Positions 1 through 7,853 of a stretch of 64,000 nucleotides of DNA are shown here, piece by piece. Position numbers and translations under genes: made by a program. This DNA comes from Pseudoxanthomonas sp. (GTDB taxonomy: Bacteria; Pseudomonadota; Gammaproteobacteria; Xanthomonadales; Xanthomonadaceae), in NCBI RefSeq assembly GCF_035999195.1, contig NZ_DASYGY010000009.1, forward strand, positions 1,116,001-1,180,000. Reading direction: 5' to 3'. The stretch's first letter is position 1. Every line of letters starts with the position of its first letter. The notes beneath the pieces are model-generated. The model was not told the origin of the DNA, did not search any database, and was given only the letters and a program-made list of their open reading frames with translations.

Positions 1-74
1 GCATTCGGACCAGCGTGCTGAAGCGCTGGCCCGTCCTCGCGGCCACCCAGGCGCCGCTCACCGCAGCCGGCTGA
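1..74 (+). CDS. 3' end of an unidentified CDS (partial)
   Basis: The frame beginning at base 3 is open from the window edge and stops with TGA at 72-74, giving about 23 residues that end in TAAG. It faces the convergent GumN-like gene 21 bases downstream, so a plus-strand gene ending here is reasonable. The fragment is too short to assign a family, and a chance open frame cannot be excluded. Confidence 0.35.
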   Translation, partial: IRTSVLKRWPVLAATQAPLTAAG

Positions 75-95
75 CGCCGCGAGGAGATCGCGGCC

Positions 96-1121
96 TCACT
101 CCGGCGCTTCGATCTGGTAGCCCCTGGCCTGCAGCGCGGCCAGGTAGCCGTCGGCTTTCACCAGTTGCCAGACGGGCAACGTGGCGAAGGTGATCCGGTT
201 CTTCGTCAGCGCGCCCTCCGCGACCTCCAGCCAGCGGGCCTGCATCCGGGGTTCGACGTTGGCGATGCCGCGCTTGCGCGCGGTGTCGGTGTCGAACCAC
301 GCCGCTGCGCAGGTCTGCTGCCAGTCCTGGCGGGCACCCGAGCGCAGCGCCGACCAGTCGCCCACGGCCCAGGCGTTCGCACGCGCCGACACCTGCGGCA
401 GATCGCGCTCGATGACGTCCAGCGTCTTGCCGAAGCAGGCCAGGTCGCCGGGCTTGAGCGTTTCCTTGCGGAAGTCCGCCAGGGCCGCGCGGGGGTCGTC
501 CAGCGTGAGCTTCAACAGGGTGGGCGTGCGCTTCATCTTGCGGCGCTTCAGTGCCGCATCGATCACCGGATCGATCACGCCCCCTTCGCGCAGGCCCGCG
601 TCCGACAGCGCCTCGACATAGAGCTGGTAGGCGGCGATCAGCGGGCGCTTCTTCTCGATACCACCATCGCGCCCCAGGTGGCGCTGCTTGAGCACGCTCC
701 AGCGCTGGTAGAGATCGGGCGGCAGCACCTCGACGAGCGTCTGCCCGTCCGGATTCTTCGAGGCTTTCAGCGCCGATGGCAGCAGCGTCAGTCCACGGAA
801 GAATCCCACGTCGGCGTCGACCGTGATGCCCGGCGAAGCGAGCACCTCATCGGCCAGGCCCAGCACCTGGTCGACCTCATCCGAACGCCAGCGGATGTTC
901 TTCGGCAACGGCGACTGGGTGCCCAGGATGTACAGCACATGGTCGCCGTGCCGGACTTTCCACAGTCCGGGACCGGGCTGCACGCCGGCCACCACCACGG
1001 CGTCCATGTCGATCACCCCATCCTGGGCGAGCGACGGTGCGGCAGATACGTCCTGCGCATCGGCAGGGAGGGAACAGACCAGCAGGGATACCCACAGCAT
1101 CCCGAAGAACGGACGGCGCAT
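96..1121 (-). CDS. TraB/GumN family protein
   Basis: This 341-residue protein carries an N-terminal signal peptide (hydrophobic LWVSLLVCSLPADA) and then the start typical of the TraB/GumN family: GLWKVRHGDHVLYILGTQSPLP, with the 'W.v...g..lyLlGt.H'-like first strand and repeated charged helices. Members are periplasmic or secreted, and some are thought to be protease-like erythromycin-esterase relatives, but no enzymatic role is established for this subgroup. In Xanthomonas the name comes from gumN beside the xanthan locus; no gum genes are visible here. A GTG nine bases upstream (1130) is an alternative start; ATG at 1121 is preferred because it opens directly into the signal peptide. The gene stands alone, convergent with the partial gene at the window edge. 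Confidence 0.75.
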   Translation of the reverse strand: MRRPFFGMLWVSLLVCSLPADAQDVSAAPSLAQDGVIDMDAVVVAGVQPGPGLWKVRHGDHVLYILGTQSPLPKNIRWRSDEVDQVLGLADEVLASPGITVDADVGFFRGLTLLPSALKASKNPDGQTLVEVLPPDLYQRWSVLKQRHLGRDGGIEKKRPLIAAYQLYVEALSDAGLREGGVIDPVIDAALKRRKMKRTPTLLKLTLDDPRAALADFRKETLKPGDLACFGKTLDVIERDLPQVSARANAWAVGDWSALRSGARQDWQQTCAAAWFDTDTARKRGIANVEPRMQARWLEVAEGALTKNRITFATLPVWQLVKADGYLAALQARGYQIEAPE

Positions 1122-1210
1122 GCCGGACACCCGGTGTGGAAGGATCGCGGAAGTTTGCCCGTGCGCAGCCGTTGCGGCGCGCAGGGCCGCGCCATCATGG
1201 GGCCATCGGT

Positions 1211-1681
1211 TCAGGCGACCTTGCCGCCCGCTTCGCGCAGCCGGTGGGCGACGTCGCTGCCGCTCTGCATCAGCTCGAACCCTTTCCAGCTGAAACCGGG
1301 CGATACCGAACAGTCGACCAGCGTGAAGCCGCCCAGCGAACGCGCGCTCTGCCAGACACCGGCGGGCACCACCTGGTTCGACTGCCCGCCGCGCGCGGAG
1401 GTATCCAACTGCACGCGGGTGAGCGTGCGCTGCTCGGGATCGAACATCGACAGTTCCAGCGGACTGCCGTCATGCCAGTCCCAGACCTCGGTCGCATCGA
1501 CGCGATGCCAGCGGGTCACCACGCCCTCGGGCAGCAGGAACTTGATGGCGGTCAGCGCGGGCCGCTCGATCCCGTTGACCTCGGTGCGTTTGGCCGATTC
1601 GTAGACACGGCGGAAGAACCCGCCTTCCGGATGCGGCGCCAGTTGCAGATCGCGGATCAGCGCATCGGCGGTCGGGTTCAT
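1211..1681 (-). CDS. Cupin domain-containing protein (DUF985/COG3542-like)
   Basis: The 156-residue product begins MNPTADALIRDLQLAPHPEG. The phrase PHPEGGFFRRVYES, the later TAIKFLLPEG and WHRVDATEVWDWHDGSPLEL, and the C-terminal 'SLGGFTLVDCSVSPGF' are characteristic of the small DUF985 cupins (YML079w-like), which fold as a double-stranded beta-helix. The ligand is unknown for most members, although the fold resembles sugar epimerases. The open frame extends upstream through tRNA-Pro, but that extension is a translation of the tRNA and its terminator, so the ATG at 1681 is chosen. The gene lies just downstream of the tRNA-Pro terminator. Confidence 0.85.
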   Translation of the reverse strand: MNPTADALIRDLQLAPHPEGGFFRRVYESAKRTEVNGIERPALTAIKFLLPEGVVTRWHRVDATEVWDWHDGSPLELSMFDPEQRTLTRVQLDTSARGGQSNQVVPAGVWQSARSLGGFTLVDCSVSPGFSWKGFELMQSGSDVAHRLREAGGKVA

Positions 1682-1739
1682 GGGAGGTCCTGTGCGTGCC
1701 GCCGTGGATGGATCGTCGCCAGCGGCGCACGACGGGCAC

Positions 1740-1768
1740 AAAAAAAGCCCACGCATCCGCGCAGGCTT
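1740..1768 (-). terminator. Rho-independent terminator of tRNA-Pro
   Basis: On the minus strand AAGCC-TG-CGC pairs with GCG-TG-GGCTT around a GGAT loop, followed by seven T. It lies 16 bases after the tRNA-Pro CCA end. Confidence 0.8.
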
Positions 1769-1784
1769 GATGTCGAACCGCGAT

Positions 1785-1865
<81 letters not shown>

Positions 1866-1898
1866 TCGCGGATCGGCCCGCCTTGCGACGGGCCGCGC

Positions 1899-1904
1899 AT
1901 TATA
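1899..1904 (-). promoter_or_regulatory. -10 element of the tRNA-Pro promoter
   Basis: A perfect TATAAT on the minus strand lies 38 bases upstream of the tRNA-Pro 5' end, in a gap with no gene. No good -35 hexamer is seen at 16-18 bases (GGGAGT at 17), so only the -10 is marked. Confidence 0.5.
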
Positions 1905-1947
1905 ACCGGAATTCCTCGGCGACTCCCAGCAGGAGCCCCGTCGTCCC

Positions 1948-2304
1948 TCACCGGCGCAGCAACTGGAGGATTTCCTCCAGTTCCATGCGCACCTGACGCA
2001 CGATCTGCGCGCTCATCGCCGATTCCTGCTTGGCGCCCTCGCCTTCCAGGCGCAGGCGCGCGCCGCCGATGGTATAGCCCTGTTCGTACAGCAGGCTGCG
2101 GATCTGCCGCACCATCAGCACGTCATGGCGCTGGTAGTAGCGGCGGTTGCCGCGGCGCTTGGCCGGTTCCAGGCTGGGGAACTCGGTCTCCCAGTACCGC
2201 AGCACGTGCGGCTTGACGTCGCACAGCTCGCTCACCTCACCGATGGTGAAGTAGCGCTTGGCCGGGATCGGCGGAAGCTCGCGGTTACTGCCCGGATCCA
2301 GCAT
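1948..2304 (-). CDS. MerR family transcriptional regulator
   Basis: The 118-residue protein has a MerR winged-helix DNA-binding domain in its first ~75 residues: KRYFTIGEVSELCDVKPHVL, then RYWETEFP and RRYYQRHDV. A helical dimerisation tail follows. The tail lacks the cysteines of metal-sensing MerR proteins, so the inducer is unknown. It overlaps the end of ihfA by 20 bases and is the last gene of the pheS-pheT-ihfA-merR unit. The same merR-like gene next to ihfA is widespread in gammaproteobacteria and its role is not well defined. Confidence 0.85.
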   Translation of the reverse strand: MLDPGSNRELPPIPAKRYFTIGEVSELCDVKPHVLRYWETEFPSLEPAKRRGNRRYYQRHDVLMVRQIRSLLYEQGYTIGGARLRLEGEGAKQESAMSAQIVRQVRMELEEILQLLRR

Positions 2305-2584
2305 ACGTTTCCACCCGCTCCTTGAGTTTCTGGCCCGGCCTGAAGGTCACCACCGTCCGCGCCGAGATCGGGATCTCCTCGCCGGTCTTGGGGTTGCGAC
2401 CCGGGCGCTGGTTCTTGCGGCGCAGGTCGAAATTGCCGAACCCGGACAGCTTCACCTGGCGGCCCTGTTCCAGGGCTTCGCGCAGCACGTCGAAGTACGC
2501 GTCGACGAATTCCTTCGCCTCGCGCTTGTTCAGGCCGACCTCGTCGAACAGACGTTCGGCCATCTCCGCCTTCGTCAATGCCAT
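2285..2584 (-). CDS. ihfA: Integration host factor subunit alpha
   Basis: The 99-residue product matches the usual IHF-alpha length. It starts MALTKAEMAERLFDEVGLNK, has the DNABII signature GFGNFDLRRKNQRPGRNPKT with the proline that intercalates in the DNA minor groove, and ends with the HU-type beta arm and C-terminal helix. IHF is a heterodimer with IhfB that bends DNA sharply in nucleoid organisation, recombination and sigma-54 transcription. It follows pheT after 56 bases, as in E. coli (pheST-ihfA), and its 3' end overlaps the MerR gene. Confidence 0.97.
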   Translation of the reverse strand: MALTKAEMAERLFDEVGLNKREAKEFVDAYFDVLREALEQGRQVKLSGFGNFDLRRKNQRPGRNPKTGEEIPISARTVVTFRPGQKLKERVETYAGSGQ

Positions 2585-2640
2585 GGATTACTGCGTCCCC
2601 GTTGCGGCCGTCGCCGGCCCTGCCACTGCCTTAATGCCGT

Positions 2641-5034
2641 TCATCCGCGGATCTTCGCGCCATGCGCGTCGTCGATCGCGGCGACGACGGACGCCACGAC
2701 CTGCGCCACGTCGCCCTCAGCGAGAGTGCGTGAGTTGTCCTGCAAAATCAAGCCCATAGCGAGACTCTTTTGACCGGATTCGACCCCCTGCCCGACGTAG
2801 CGGTCGAACAGCTGGACGTCGCGCAGCAGTGGGCCGGCGGCGCGCTTCACGGTTGCCGCGAGGTCGGCCCACGACACGTCCTCCGCCACGACGAACGCGA
2901 GGTCCCTGCGGACGGACGGATACCGCGACAGCTCCGTTGCACGCGGCAGCGCGCGGGCGGTCAGCGGCGCCAGATCCAGTTCGAACGCCACGACCTCGGC
3001 ATCGAGGTCCAGCTGTCGCTGCAGACGCGGGTGCAGCTGGCCGATCCAGCCGATGGCGACGCCATCGCGATAGATGTCGGCGGAACGGCCCGGATGGCCA
3101 TGCGCAGCCTGAGAGGGGCGGAACTCGAGCGCCGCACCCGCCAGCGCGGCGACGCTCTCCAGGTCGCCCTTGAGGTCATGGAAATCGGCCTTGCGTGCGG
3201 GCAGTCCCCACTGCTCGGCGACGGCGTCGCCGGTGATCGCCGCGGCGATGCGCAGCGATTCGACAGGCGCGTCGCCGGACTGCGACGGTGCCCGGAACAC
3301 GTTGCCGATCTCGAACAGGCGCACGCGACCCGCCTGCCGCGCGGCATTGCGCTGCAGCGCCGCCACCACGCCGGGCAACAGCTGCGTCCGCATGATCGCC
3401 AGTTCGGCGCTGAGCGGGTTCGCCAGCGGTACGGCCCCATCGCCGGCGCCCCACTGCGCCAGCCACTGCGCGTCGACGAAGGCGAAGTTCACCGTCTCGA
3501 AGTAGTCGCGCGCCGCCAACTGACGCCGGACGACGCCGGCCTCGACCCGCGTTTCGCTCGGCGCTGCGATACGGGTGGCTCCACCCGGCAGCGTGGTCGG
3601 CACGCGATCGTAGCCGTGGATGCGCGCCAGTTCCTCGATCAGGTCTTCCTCGATGGCGATGTCGAAGCGCCGGCTCGGCGCGACCACGCTCCAACCCTCG
3701 GCGACGGCGGCCGCCTGCAGGCCGAGGGCGCGCAGGATGCGCTCGACCTCGGCATCGGGGATATCGACGCCGAGTACGCGCGCGACGCGCGCACGGCGCA
3801 GCAGGATCGCCGTGGGACGCGGCAGATGCTCGGGAAGGACCGCTTCGACGGTCGGACCGGGCACGCCGCCGGCGATCTCGAGGATCAGGCGGGTCGCATA
3901 CTCCACCGCGATGCGCGGCAGCTCCGGATCGACGCCGCGCTCGAAGCGATGGCCGGCGTCGGTGTGCAGGCCCAGCTTGCGGCTGCGACCGATGATCGCG
4001 GACGGAAGCCAGTGCGCGGCTTCCAGGAAGACATTGCGTGTGCTGTCGGTGACACGCGTATCCAGTCCGCCCATGATGCCGCCCAGCGCCACCGCACGGG
4101 CGGCGCGACCGCCGCGGCCGTCCGAGACGACCAGGAAGTCGTCATCGAGGGTCGCCGTGCGGCCATCCAGCAGCGCAATGGTTTCGTCCTTGCGTGCGGC
4201 ACGCACGACGATGCCGCCTTCCAGCGTGTTCCTGTCGAACGCATGCATCGGCTGGCCGAGTTCCAGCATCACGTACTGGGTCACGTCGACCAGGAAACTG
4301 ATCGGGCGCACGCCGCTGCGGCGCAGGCGTTCGGCCATCCAGACCGGCGAAGGTGCGGTGGCATCGACGCCTTCGATCACCCGGCCGACGAAGCGCGGCA
4401 CACGTGCGCCGGCCTCCAGCTCGATGCCGAGTGCGGACAGGCTCTGCGCCGGCACGGGCGTCGCGTCGAACGGCTTGACCTCGCTGCCCAGCGAGGCCGC
4501 GACGTCGTAGGCGATGCCGCGCACGCTGAAACAGTCCGCACGGTTCGGCGTCAGCTTGATCTCGATGCTGGCATCCGGGAGCTGCAGGTAGTCGGCGACA
4601 GGCGTACCGACCGGCGCGTTCGCCGGCAACTCCAGCAAACCGGATGCATCGGCATCGATGCCGAGTTCCTTGGCCGAGCACAGCATGCCGTTCGATTCCA
4701 CGCCGCGCAGCCTGGCCGCCTTGATGGCGATGCCGCCGACGTTGGCGCCCACCATCGCCAGAGGGGCCAGCAGGCCCGGGCGCGCGTTCGGTGCGCCGCA
4801 GACGATCTGCAGCAGCGCGCCCTGCCCGGCGTCCACCTGGCAGACTTGGAGGCGATCCGCTTCGGGATGCTTGGCGCATTCGACGATGCGCGCCACCACC
4901 ACGTTCTCCAGGCCATCGCCCAGCGCGGTGACGTCCTCGACCTCCAGGCCGATGGCGGTCAGCGTCGCGGACAGCTCGTCGCGGGTGGCCTGGGTGGGGA
5001 CGTGGCTGCGCAGCCAGTTTTCGCTGAATTTCAT
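2641..5034 (-). CDS. pheT: Phenylalanyl-tRNA synthetase beta subunit
   Basis: This 797-residue protein has the full PheT architecture: N-terminal start MKFSENWLRSHV, a tRNA-binding EMAP-like domain (about 40-150, VVVARIVECAKHPEADRLQV and VCGAPNARPG), the B3/B4 editing module, B5 domains (RARVARVLG...), a catalytic-like core, and the C-terminal anticodon-binding B8 domain (RYPSVRRDLAFVV, FDRYVGQGV). With PheS it forms the alpha2beta2 enzyme charging tRNA-Phe and hydrolysing mischarged Tyr-tRNA. It lies 123 bases downstream of pheS; that gap contains one copy of the repeat described at 5048-5152. Confidence 0.97.
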   Translation of the reverse strand: MKFSENWLRSHVPTQATRDELSATLTAIGLEVEDVTALGDGLENVVVARIVECAKHPEADRLQVCQVDAGQGALLQIVCGAPNARPGLLAPLAMVGANVGGIAIKAARLRGVESNGMLCSAKELGIDADASGLLELPANAPVGTPVADYLQLPDASIEIKLTPNRADCFSVRGIAYDVAASLGSEVKPFDATPVPAQSLSALGIELEAGARVPRFVGRVIEGVDATAPSPVWMAERLRRSGVRPISFLVDVTQYVMLELGQPMHAFDRNTLEGGIVVRAARKDETIALLDGRTATLDDDFLVVSDGRGGRAARAVALGGIMGGLDTRVTDSTRNVFLEAAHWLPSAIIGRSRKLGLHTDAGHRFERGVDPELPRIAVEYATRLILEIAGGVPGPTVEAVLPEHLPRPTAILLRRARVARVLGVDIPDAEVERILRALGLQAAAVAEGWSVVAPSRRFDIAIEEDLIEELARIHGYDRVPTTLPGGATRIAAPSETRVEAGVVRRQLAARDYFETVNFAFVDAQWLAQWGAGDGAVPLANPLSAELAIMRTQLLPGVVAALQRNAARQAGRVRLFEIGNVFRAPSQSGDAPVESLRIAAAITGDAVAEQWGLPARKADFHDLKGDLESVAALAGAALEFRPSQAAHGHPGRSADIYRDGVAIGWIGQLHPRLQRQLDLDAEVVAFELDLAPLTARALPRATELSRYPSVRRDLAFVVAEDVSWADLAATVKRAAGPLLRDVQLFDRYVGQGVESGQKSLAMGLILQDNSRTLAEGDVAQVVASVVAAIDDAHGAKIRG

Positions 5035-5047
5035 TCTGAAATTCCGT

Positions 5048-5152
5048 GATTCGTGATTCGTGATTAGGGATTCGTCAACAGCGTTCGCCTGTCGGGTTCC
5101 GGGCAGTGTCGGTGCCGCTTTTGCGAATCACCCATCACCAGTCCCGAATCCC
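5048..5152. repeat. Intergenic 'gattcgggatt' repeat, copy 1 (pheS-pheT gap)
   Basis: Tandem and diverged units (gattcgtgattcgtgatta, gggattcg) on the left face inverted units (cgaatcacccatcacc, cccgaatcccg) on the right, so the transcript could fold into a long imperfect hairpin. The same element occurs at 6158-6267 and 9769-9884. It ends 14 bases before the pheT start codon. Confidence 0.7.
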
Positions 5153-5157
5153 GTTCC

Positions 5158-6153
5158 TCATGCAAACTGCTTGAGGAACCGCACATCGTTCTCGAAGAAC
5201 GCGCGCAGGTCGTTGACGCCGTAGCGCAGCATCGCGAAGCGCTCCACGCCCAGGCCGAAGGCGAAGCCGGTGTAGCGCTCCGGATCAATGCCGCAGTTGC
5301 GCAACACGTTCGGGTGCACCATGCCGCAGCCCAGCACCTCCAGCCAGCGCGTGCTGCCGTCCGGCTGCTGCCAGGCGATGTCGACTTCCGCACCGGGCTC
5401 GACGAACGGGAAATAGCTGGGGCGGAAGCACATCTCGAAGTCGCGCTCGAAGAACGCGCGCACGAACTCTGCCAGCGTTCCCTTGAGGTCGGCGAACGTG
5501 GAATGCTCGTCGACCAGCAGGCCTTCCACCTGGTGGAACATAGGCGAGTGGGTCTGGTCGCTGTCGCTGCGGTAGACCTTGCCGGCCGCGATCATGCGCA
5601 GCGGCGGCTGGTGCGTGTCCATGTAGCGCACCTGCACGCCAGAGGTGTGCGTGCGCAGCAGGCGGCCATCGCCGAAGTAGAACGTGTCGTGCATGGCGCG
5701 CGCCGGGTGATGCGGCGGGAAGTTCAGCGCCTCGAAGTTGTGCCGGTCGTCCTCGATTTCCGGACCGTCCGCCAGCTCGTAACCCAGGCGTCCGAAGATG
5801 TCGGCGATGCGCTCCAGCGTGCGGCTGATGGGATGCAGGCCGCCGCGCGTCCCGTTGCGGCCCGGCAGCGTCACGTCGATGGTTTCGCCGGCCAGGCGCG
5901 CGTCGAGCGCGGCATCTTCCAGCACGGACTTGCGCACCGACAGCGCCTCGCCGATCGCATCGCGCGCACGGTTGATGGCTTCGCCGGCGGCCTTGCGCTG
6001 GTCGGCAGGCAACGCGCCCAACTGCTTCAGCTTGGCGGTGATGCTGCCGCTCTTGCCGAGCAGCGCGACGCGCAGCTGTTCCACCACGTCGGGCGACTGC
6101 GCCGCGGCGATGTCGGCCAAGGCCTGGGTGGACAGGGATTCGATATCGCTCAT
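5158..6153 (-). CDS. pheS: Phenylalanyl-tRNA synthetase alpha subunit
   Basis: The 331-residue catalytic subunit has an N-terminal coiled-coil tRNA-binding region (MSDIESLSTQALADIAAAQS), and class II aminoacyl-tRNA synthetase motif 2 (FRPSYFPFVEPGAEV context) and motif 3 (GFAFGLGVERFAMLRYG) near the C terminus. It also carries HPLHPI-type sequence GLHPISRTLERIADIFGRLG and FEALNFPPHHPARAMHDTFY. The frame is open further upstream, but that stretch is repeat DNA and the attenuator-like hairpin, so ATG 6153 is chosen. It is downstream of rplT behind a terminator-like hairpin and upstream of pheT. Confidence 0.97.
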   Translation of the reverse strand: MSDIESLSTQALADIAAAQSPDVVEQLRVALLGKSGSITAKLKQLGALPADQRKAAGEAINRARDAIGEALSVRKSVLEDAALDARLAGETIDVTLPGRNGTRGGLHPISRTLERIADIFGRLGYELADGPEIEDDRHNFEALNFPPHHPARAMHDTFYFGDGRLLRTHTSGVQVRYMDTHQPPLRMIAAGKVYRSDSDQTHSPMFHQVEGLLVDEHSTFADLKGTLAEFVRAFFERDFEMCFRPSYFPFVEPGAEVDIAWQQPDGSTRWLEVLGCGMVHPNVLRNCGIDPERYTGFAFGLGVERFAMLRYGVNDLRAFFENDVRFLKQFA

Positions 6154-6157
6154 GAGC

Positions 6158-6267
6158 CGGGATTCGGGATTGGGGAATCGGGGTTGGGAAAAGCGGCGGC
6201 GCGTCGGGATGGGGATGATGACCGGATCGCGCTGTCGCGAATCCCTATTCTCCAATCCCCTGTCCCG
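6158..6267. repeat. Intergenic 'gattcgggatt' repeat, copy 2 (upstream of pheS)
   Basis: Left arm gggattcgggattggggaat and right arm gcgaatccctattctccaat are imperfect inverted complements separated by about 55 bases. The element begins 4 bases upstream of the pheS start codon, so it forms most of the pheS leader. Confidence 0.7.
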
Positions 6268-6273
6268 TCGCCG

Positions 6274-6307
6274 AAAAAACAATGGGGAAGGACTCGCGCC
6301 CTTCCCC
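6274..6307 (-). terminator. Terminator between rplT and pheS
   Basis: On the minus strand GGGGAAGG and CCTTCCCC pair around a short loop, followed by ATTG and six T. It could end rplT transcripts or act as an attenuator for pheST. No short Phe-rich leader ORF like E. coli pheM is seen ahead of it. Confidence 0.75.
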
Positions 6308-6357
6308 ACGTGTTTCCGGCGGTGGACTGCCGGCGTGCTTTACGGTGGAGACGCGGC

Positions 6358-6717
6358 TTACGCCGCGAGTGCGCCCTTCGCCTTTTCAGCCAGGGCCGCA
6401 AAACCGGCCGCATCGTGCACGGCGATGTCCGCCAGCACCTTGCGGTCCAGGGTGATGCCAGCCTTCAGCAGGCCGTTCATGAAACGGCTGTAGCTCAGGC
6501 CGTTGATGCGGGCCGCCGCGTTGATACGCGTGATCCACAGCGAACGGAAATTGCGCTTCTTCTGCTTGCGGCCGATGTAGGCGTACTGCTGCGCCTTGAT
6601 GACCGCCTGCTTGGCGACGCGGAACACCTTGCGGCGCGCGTTGTAGTAACCCTTGGCCAGGGTGAGGATCTTCTTGTGACGGCGACGCGCCATCACGCCA
6701 CGCTTTACTCGTGCCAT
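6358..6717 (-). CDS. rplT: 50S ribosomal protein L20
   Basis: The 119-residue protein starts MARVKRGVMARRRHKKILTL and continues AKGYYNARRKVFRVAKQAVI, the basic extended N-terminal arm of L20 that threads into 23S rRNA. The globular C-terminal domain (LWITRINAAARINGLSYSRF) follows. L20 is needed early in 50S assembly and in E. coli represses rpmI-rplT translation. It sits 10 bases after rpmI. Confidence 0.98.
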   Translation of the reverse strand: MARVKRGVMARRRHKKILTLAKGYYNARRKVFRVAKQAVIKAQQYAYIGRKQKKRNFRSLWITRINAAARINGLSYSRFMNGLLKAGITLDRKVLADIAVHDAAGFAALAEKAKGALAA

Positions 6718-6727
6718 GTCTCAGTCC

Positions 6728-6925
6728 TCAGAGGTAGGGAAGCATGCGGTTCAGACGGCCGCTGTCCTCGGCGCGGACGATGTTCGTCGCACGCAGGCCG
6801 CGCTTACGCTTGGTCGCTTTCTTGGTGAGGATGTGGCTACGGTTGGCGTGGCCAGCCTTAAACTTGCCGGAGGCGGTCTTGCGGAAACGCTTGGCCGCCG
6901 CCCGGTGGGTCTTGATCTTGGGCAT
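6728..6925 (-). CDS. rpmI: 50S ribosomal protein L35
   Basis: The 65-residue basic protein MPKIKTHRAAAKRFRKTASG then KFKAGHANRSHILTKKATKR matches L35 over its whole length. It is the first gene of rpmI-rplT and has a roughly 180-base leader from the promoter at 7116-7144. Confidence 0.98.
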   Translation of the reverse strand: MPKIKTHRAAAKRFRKTASGKFKAGHANRSHILTKKATKRKRGLRATNIVRAEDSGRLNRMLPYL

Positions 6926-7278
6926 TGCTATGTCCTTGACGGGTTTATGTCACTGATCGGGGCGGCGCCCTCCGATGCTTTGCGGCGTTGCCGCGAAGAC
7001 CTGAAGGCCACTCTTTCCATCCATGCCCATATCGGCTTGTAAGTCGTTGATTCCTGTGCGGAACCTGCGACGGGTCCATCGGCTGCGAGCAGCCTCCCGG
7101 CGTACCGGGCCGCGTATTATGCCCGCTGGCCTTTTCTCTTGCAAATCCGGCCACTTAGCACGGGAACCGGAGGGCGCTAAAGGCGAAAGGCGCCTTGCGG
7201 CGCCCTCCCTTCACCCTTGCCCTCTCCCCGCACGCGGGGCGAGGGGGACGGGTGGCGTCGGCGGCTCCGCCGCCGACA
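6926..7278 (-). other. infC-rpmI intergenic region, rpmI leader
   Basis: This 353-base stretch has no convincing gene. Its upper end (7180-7278) holds nested GC palindromes on either strand: GGCGGCGGAGCCGCCGAC next to infC, CCCCGCGTGCGGGG inside a CCCTC..GAGGG context, and GGGCGCCGCAAGGCGCC. A sigma-70-type promoter follows at 7116-7144, and its transcript would give a leader of about 180 bases before rpmI. In E. coli the corresponding region contains the L20 autoregulatory pseudoknot; whether such a fold exists here needs structure prediction. Confidence 0.5.
7116..7144 (-). promoter_or_regulatory. Promoter for rpmI-rplT
   Basis: On the minus strand TTGCAA (7139-7144), a 17-base spacer and CATAAT (7116-7121) match sigma-70 hexamers. 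It lies in the only long gap between infC and rpmI. Confidence 0.6.
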
Positions 7279-7803
7279 TCATTTCTTTTTGGGCGCGATC
7301 ATCATGACCATCTGGCGGCCTTCCAGCCGCGGGCGGGACTCGATGACGATCTCATCGCCCAGCTCGGCCTCGATGCGCGCGGCCATCTCGCGACCCAGTT
7401 CCTGGTGGCTCATCTCGCGGCCACGGAAACGGATGTTGACCTTGACCTTGTCGCCCTCTTCCAGGAAGCGGCGGATGTTGCGCATCTTGATCTGATAGTC
7501 GCCCTCGTCGGTGACGGGACGGAACTTCAGTTCCTTGATCTCGACCTGCTTGGTCTTCTTCTTGGCCTCGTTGGCCTTCTTCTGCATCTCGAACTTGAAC
7601 TTGCCGAAGTCCATGATCTTGCAGACGGGCGGCTCAGCGTTGGGCTGGATCTCGACCAGATCCAGACCCTCTTCTTCCGCCTTGGCCAGCGCTTCGTCGC
7701 GCGAAAGCACGCCGATCATCTCGCCATCGGAGCCGATCACGCGCACCCGCGGAACGCGGATCTCGTGGTTCTTGCGGTTTTGCTTGTTGTCAGGGGTGCT
7801 GAT
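7279..7803 (-). CDS. infC: Translation initiation factor IF-3 (rare ATC start)
   Basis: The 174-residue protein has the IF-3 N domain (RVPRVRVIGSDGEMIGVLSR, NAEPPVCKIMDFGKFKFEMQ), a lysine-rich linker (KKANEAKKKTKQ) and the C domain (EIKELKFRPVTDEGDYQIKM, ending MVMMIAPKKK). It binds the 30S subunit and enforces start-codon fidelity. No ATG, GTG or TTG start fits the conserved N terminus. An ATC at 7801-7803 reads ISTPDNKQNRKN, with GGAG nine bases upstream (GGAGACTGCAAC-ATC). Non-canonical AUU/AUC starts are a known feature of infC and mediate autoregulation. An upstream ATG (7839) would add 12 residues and overlap the thrS stop region, which is less likely. It lies 50 bases after thrS. Confidence 0.95.
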   Translation of the reverse strand: MSTPDNKQNRKNHEIRVPRVRVIGSDGEMIGVLSRDEALAKAEEEGLDLVEIQPNAEPPVCKIMDFGKFKFEMQKKANEAKKKTKQVEIKELKFRPVTDEGDYQIKMRNIRRFLEEGDKVKVNIRFRGREMSHQELGREMAARIEAELGDEIVIESRPRLEGRQMVMMIAPKKK

Positions 7804-7853
7804 GTTGCAGTCTCCAGGGAGGGGTGCACCGGCCCGCACGGGCCGGAACCAGA

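Noticed and set aside
2770..5049. Long plus-strand open frames opposite pheT (759 residues) and similar frames opposite thrS, the TonB receptor and rmlD/S9
   Set aside because: They are GC-rich antisense shadows with Arg/His/Gln-rich low-complexity products and no family features.
6154..6357. pheM-like leader peptide upstream of pheS
   Set aside because: Only an FF pair at the terminator T-run is seen, with no start codon plus Phe-rich short frame as in E. coli.
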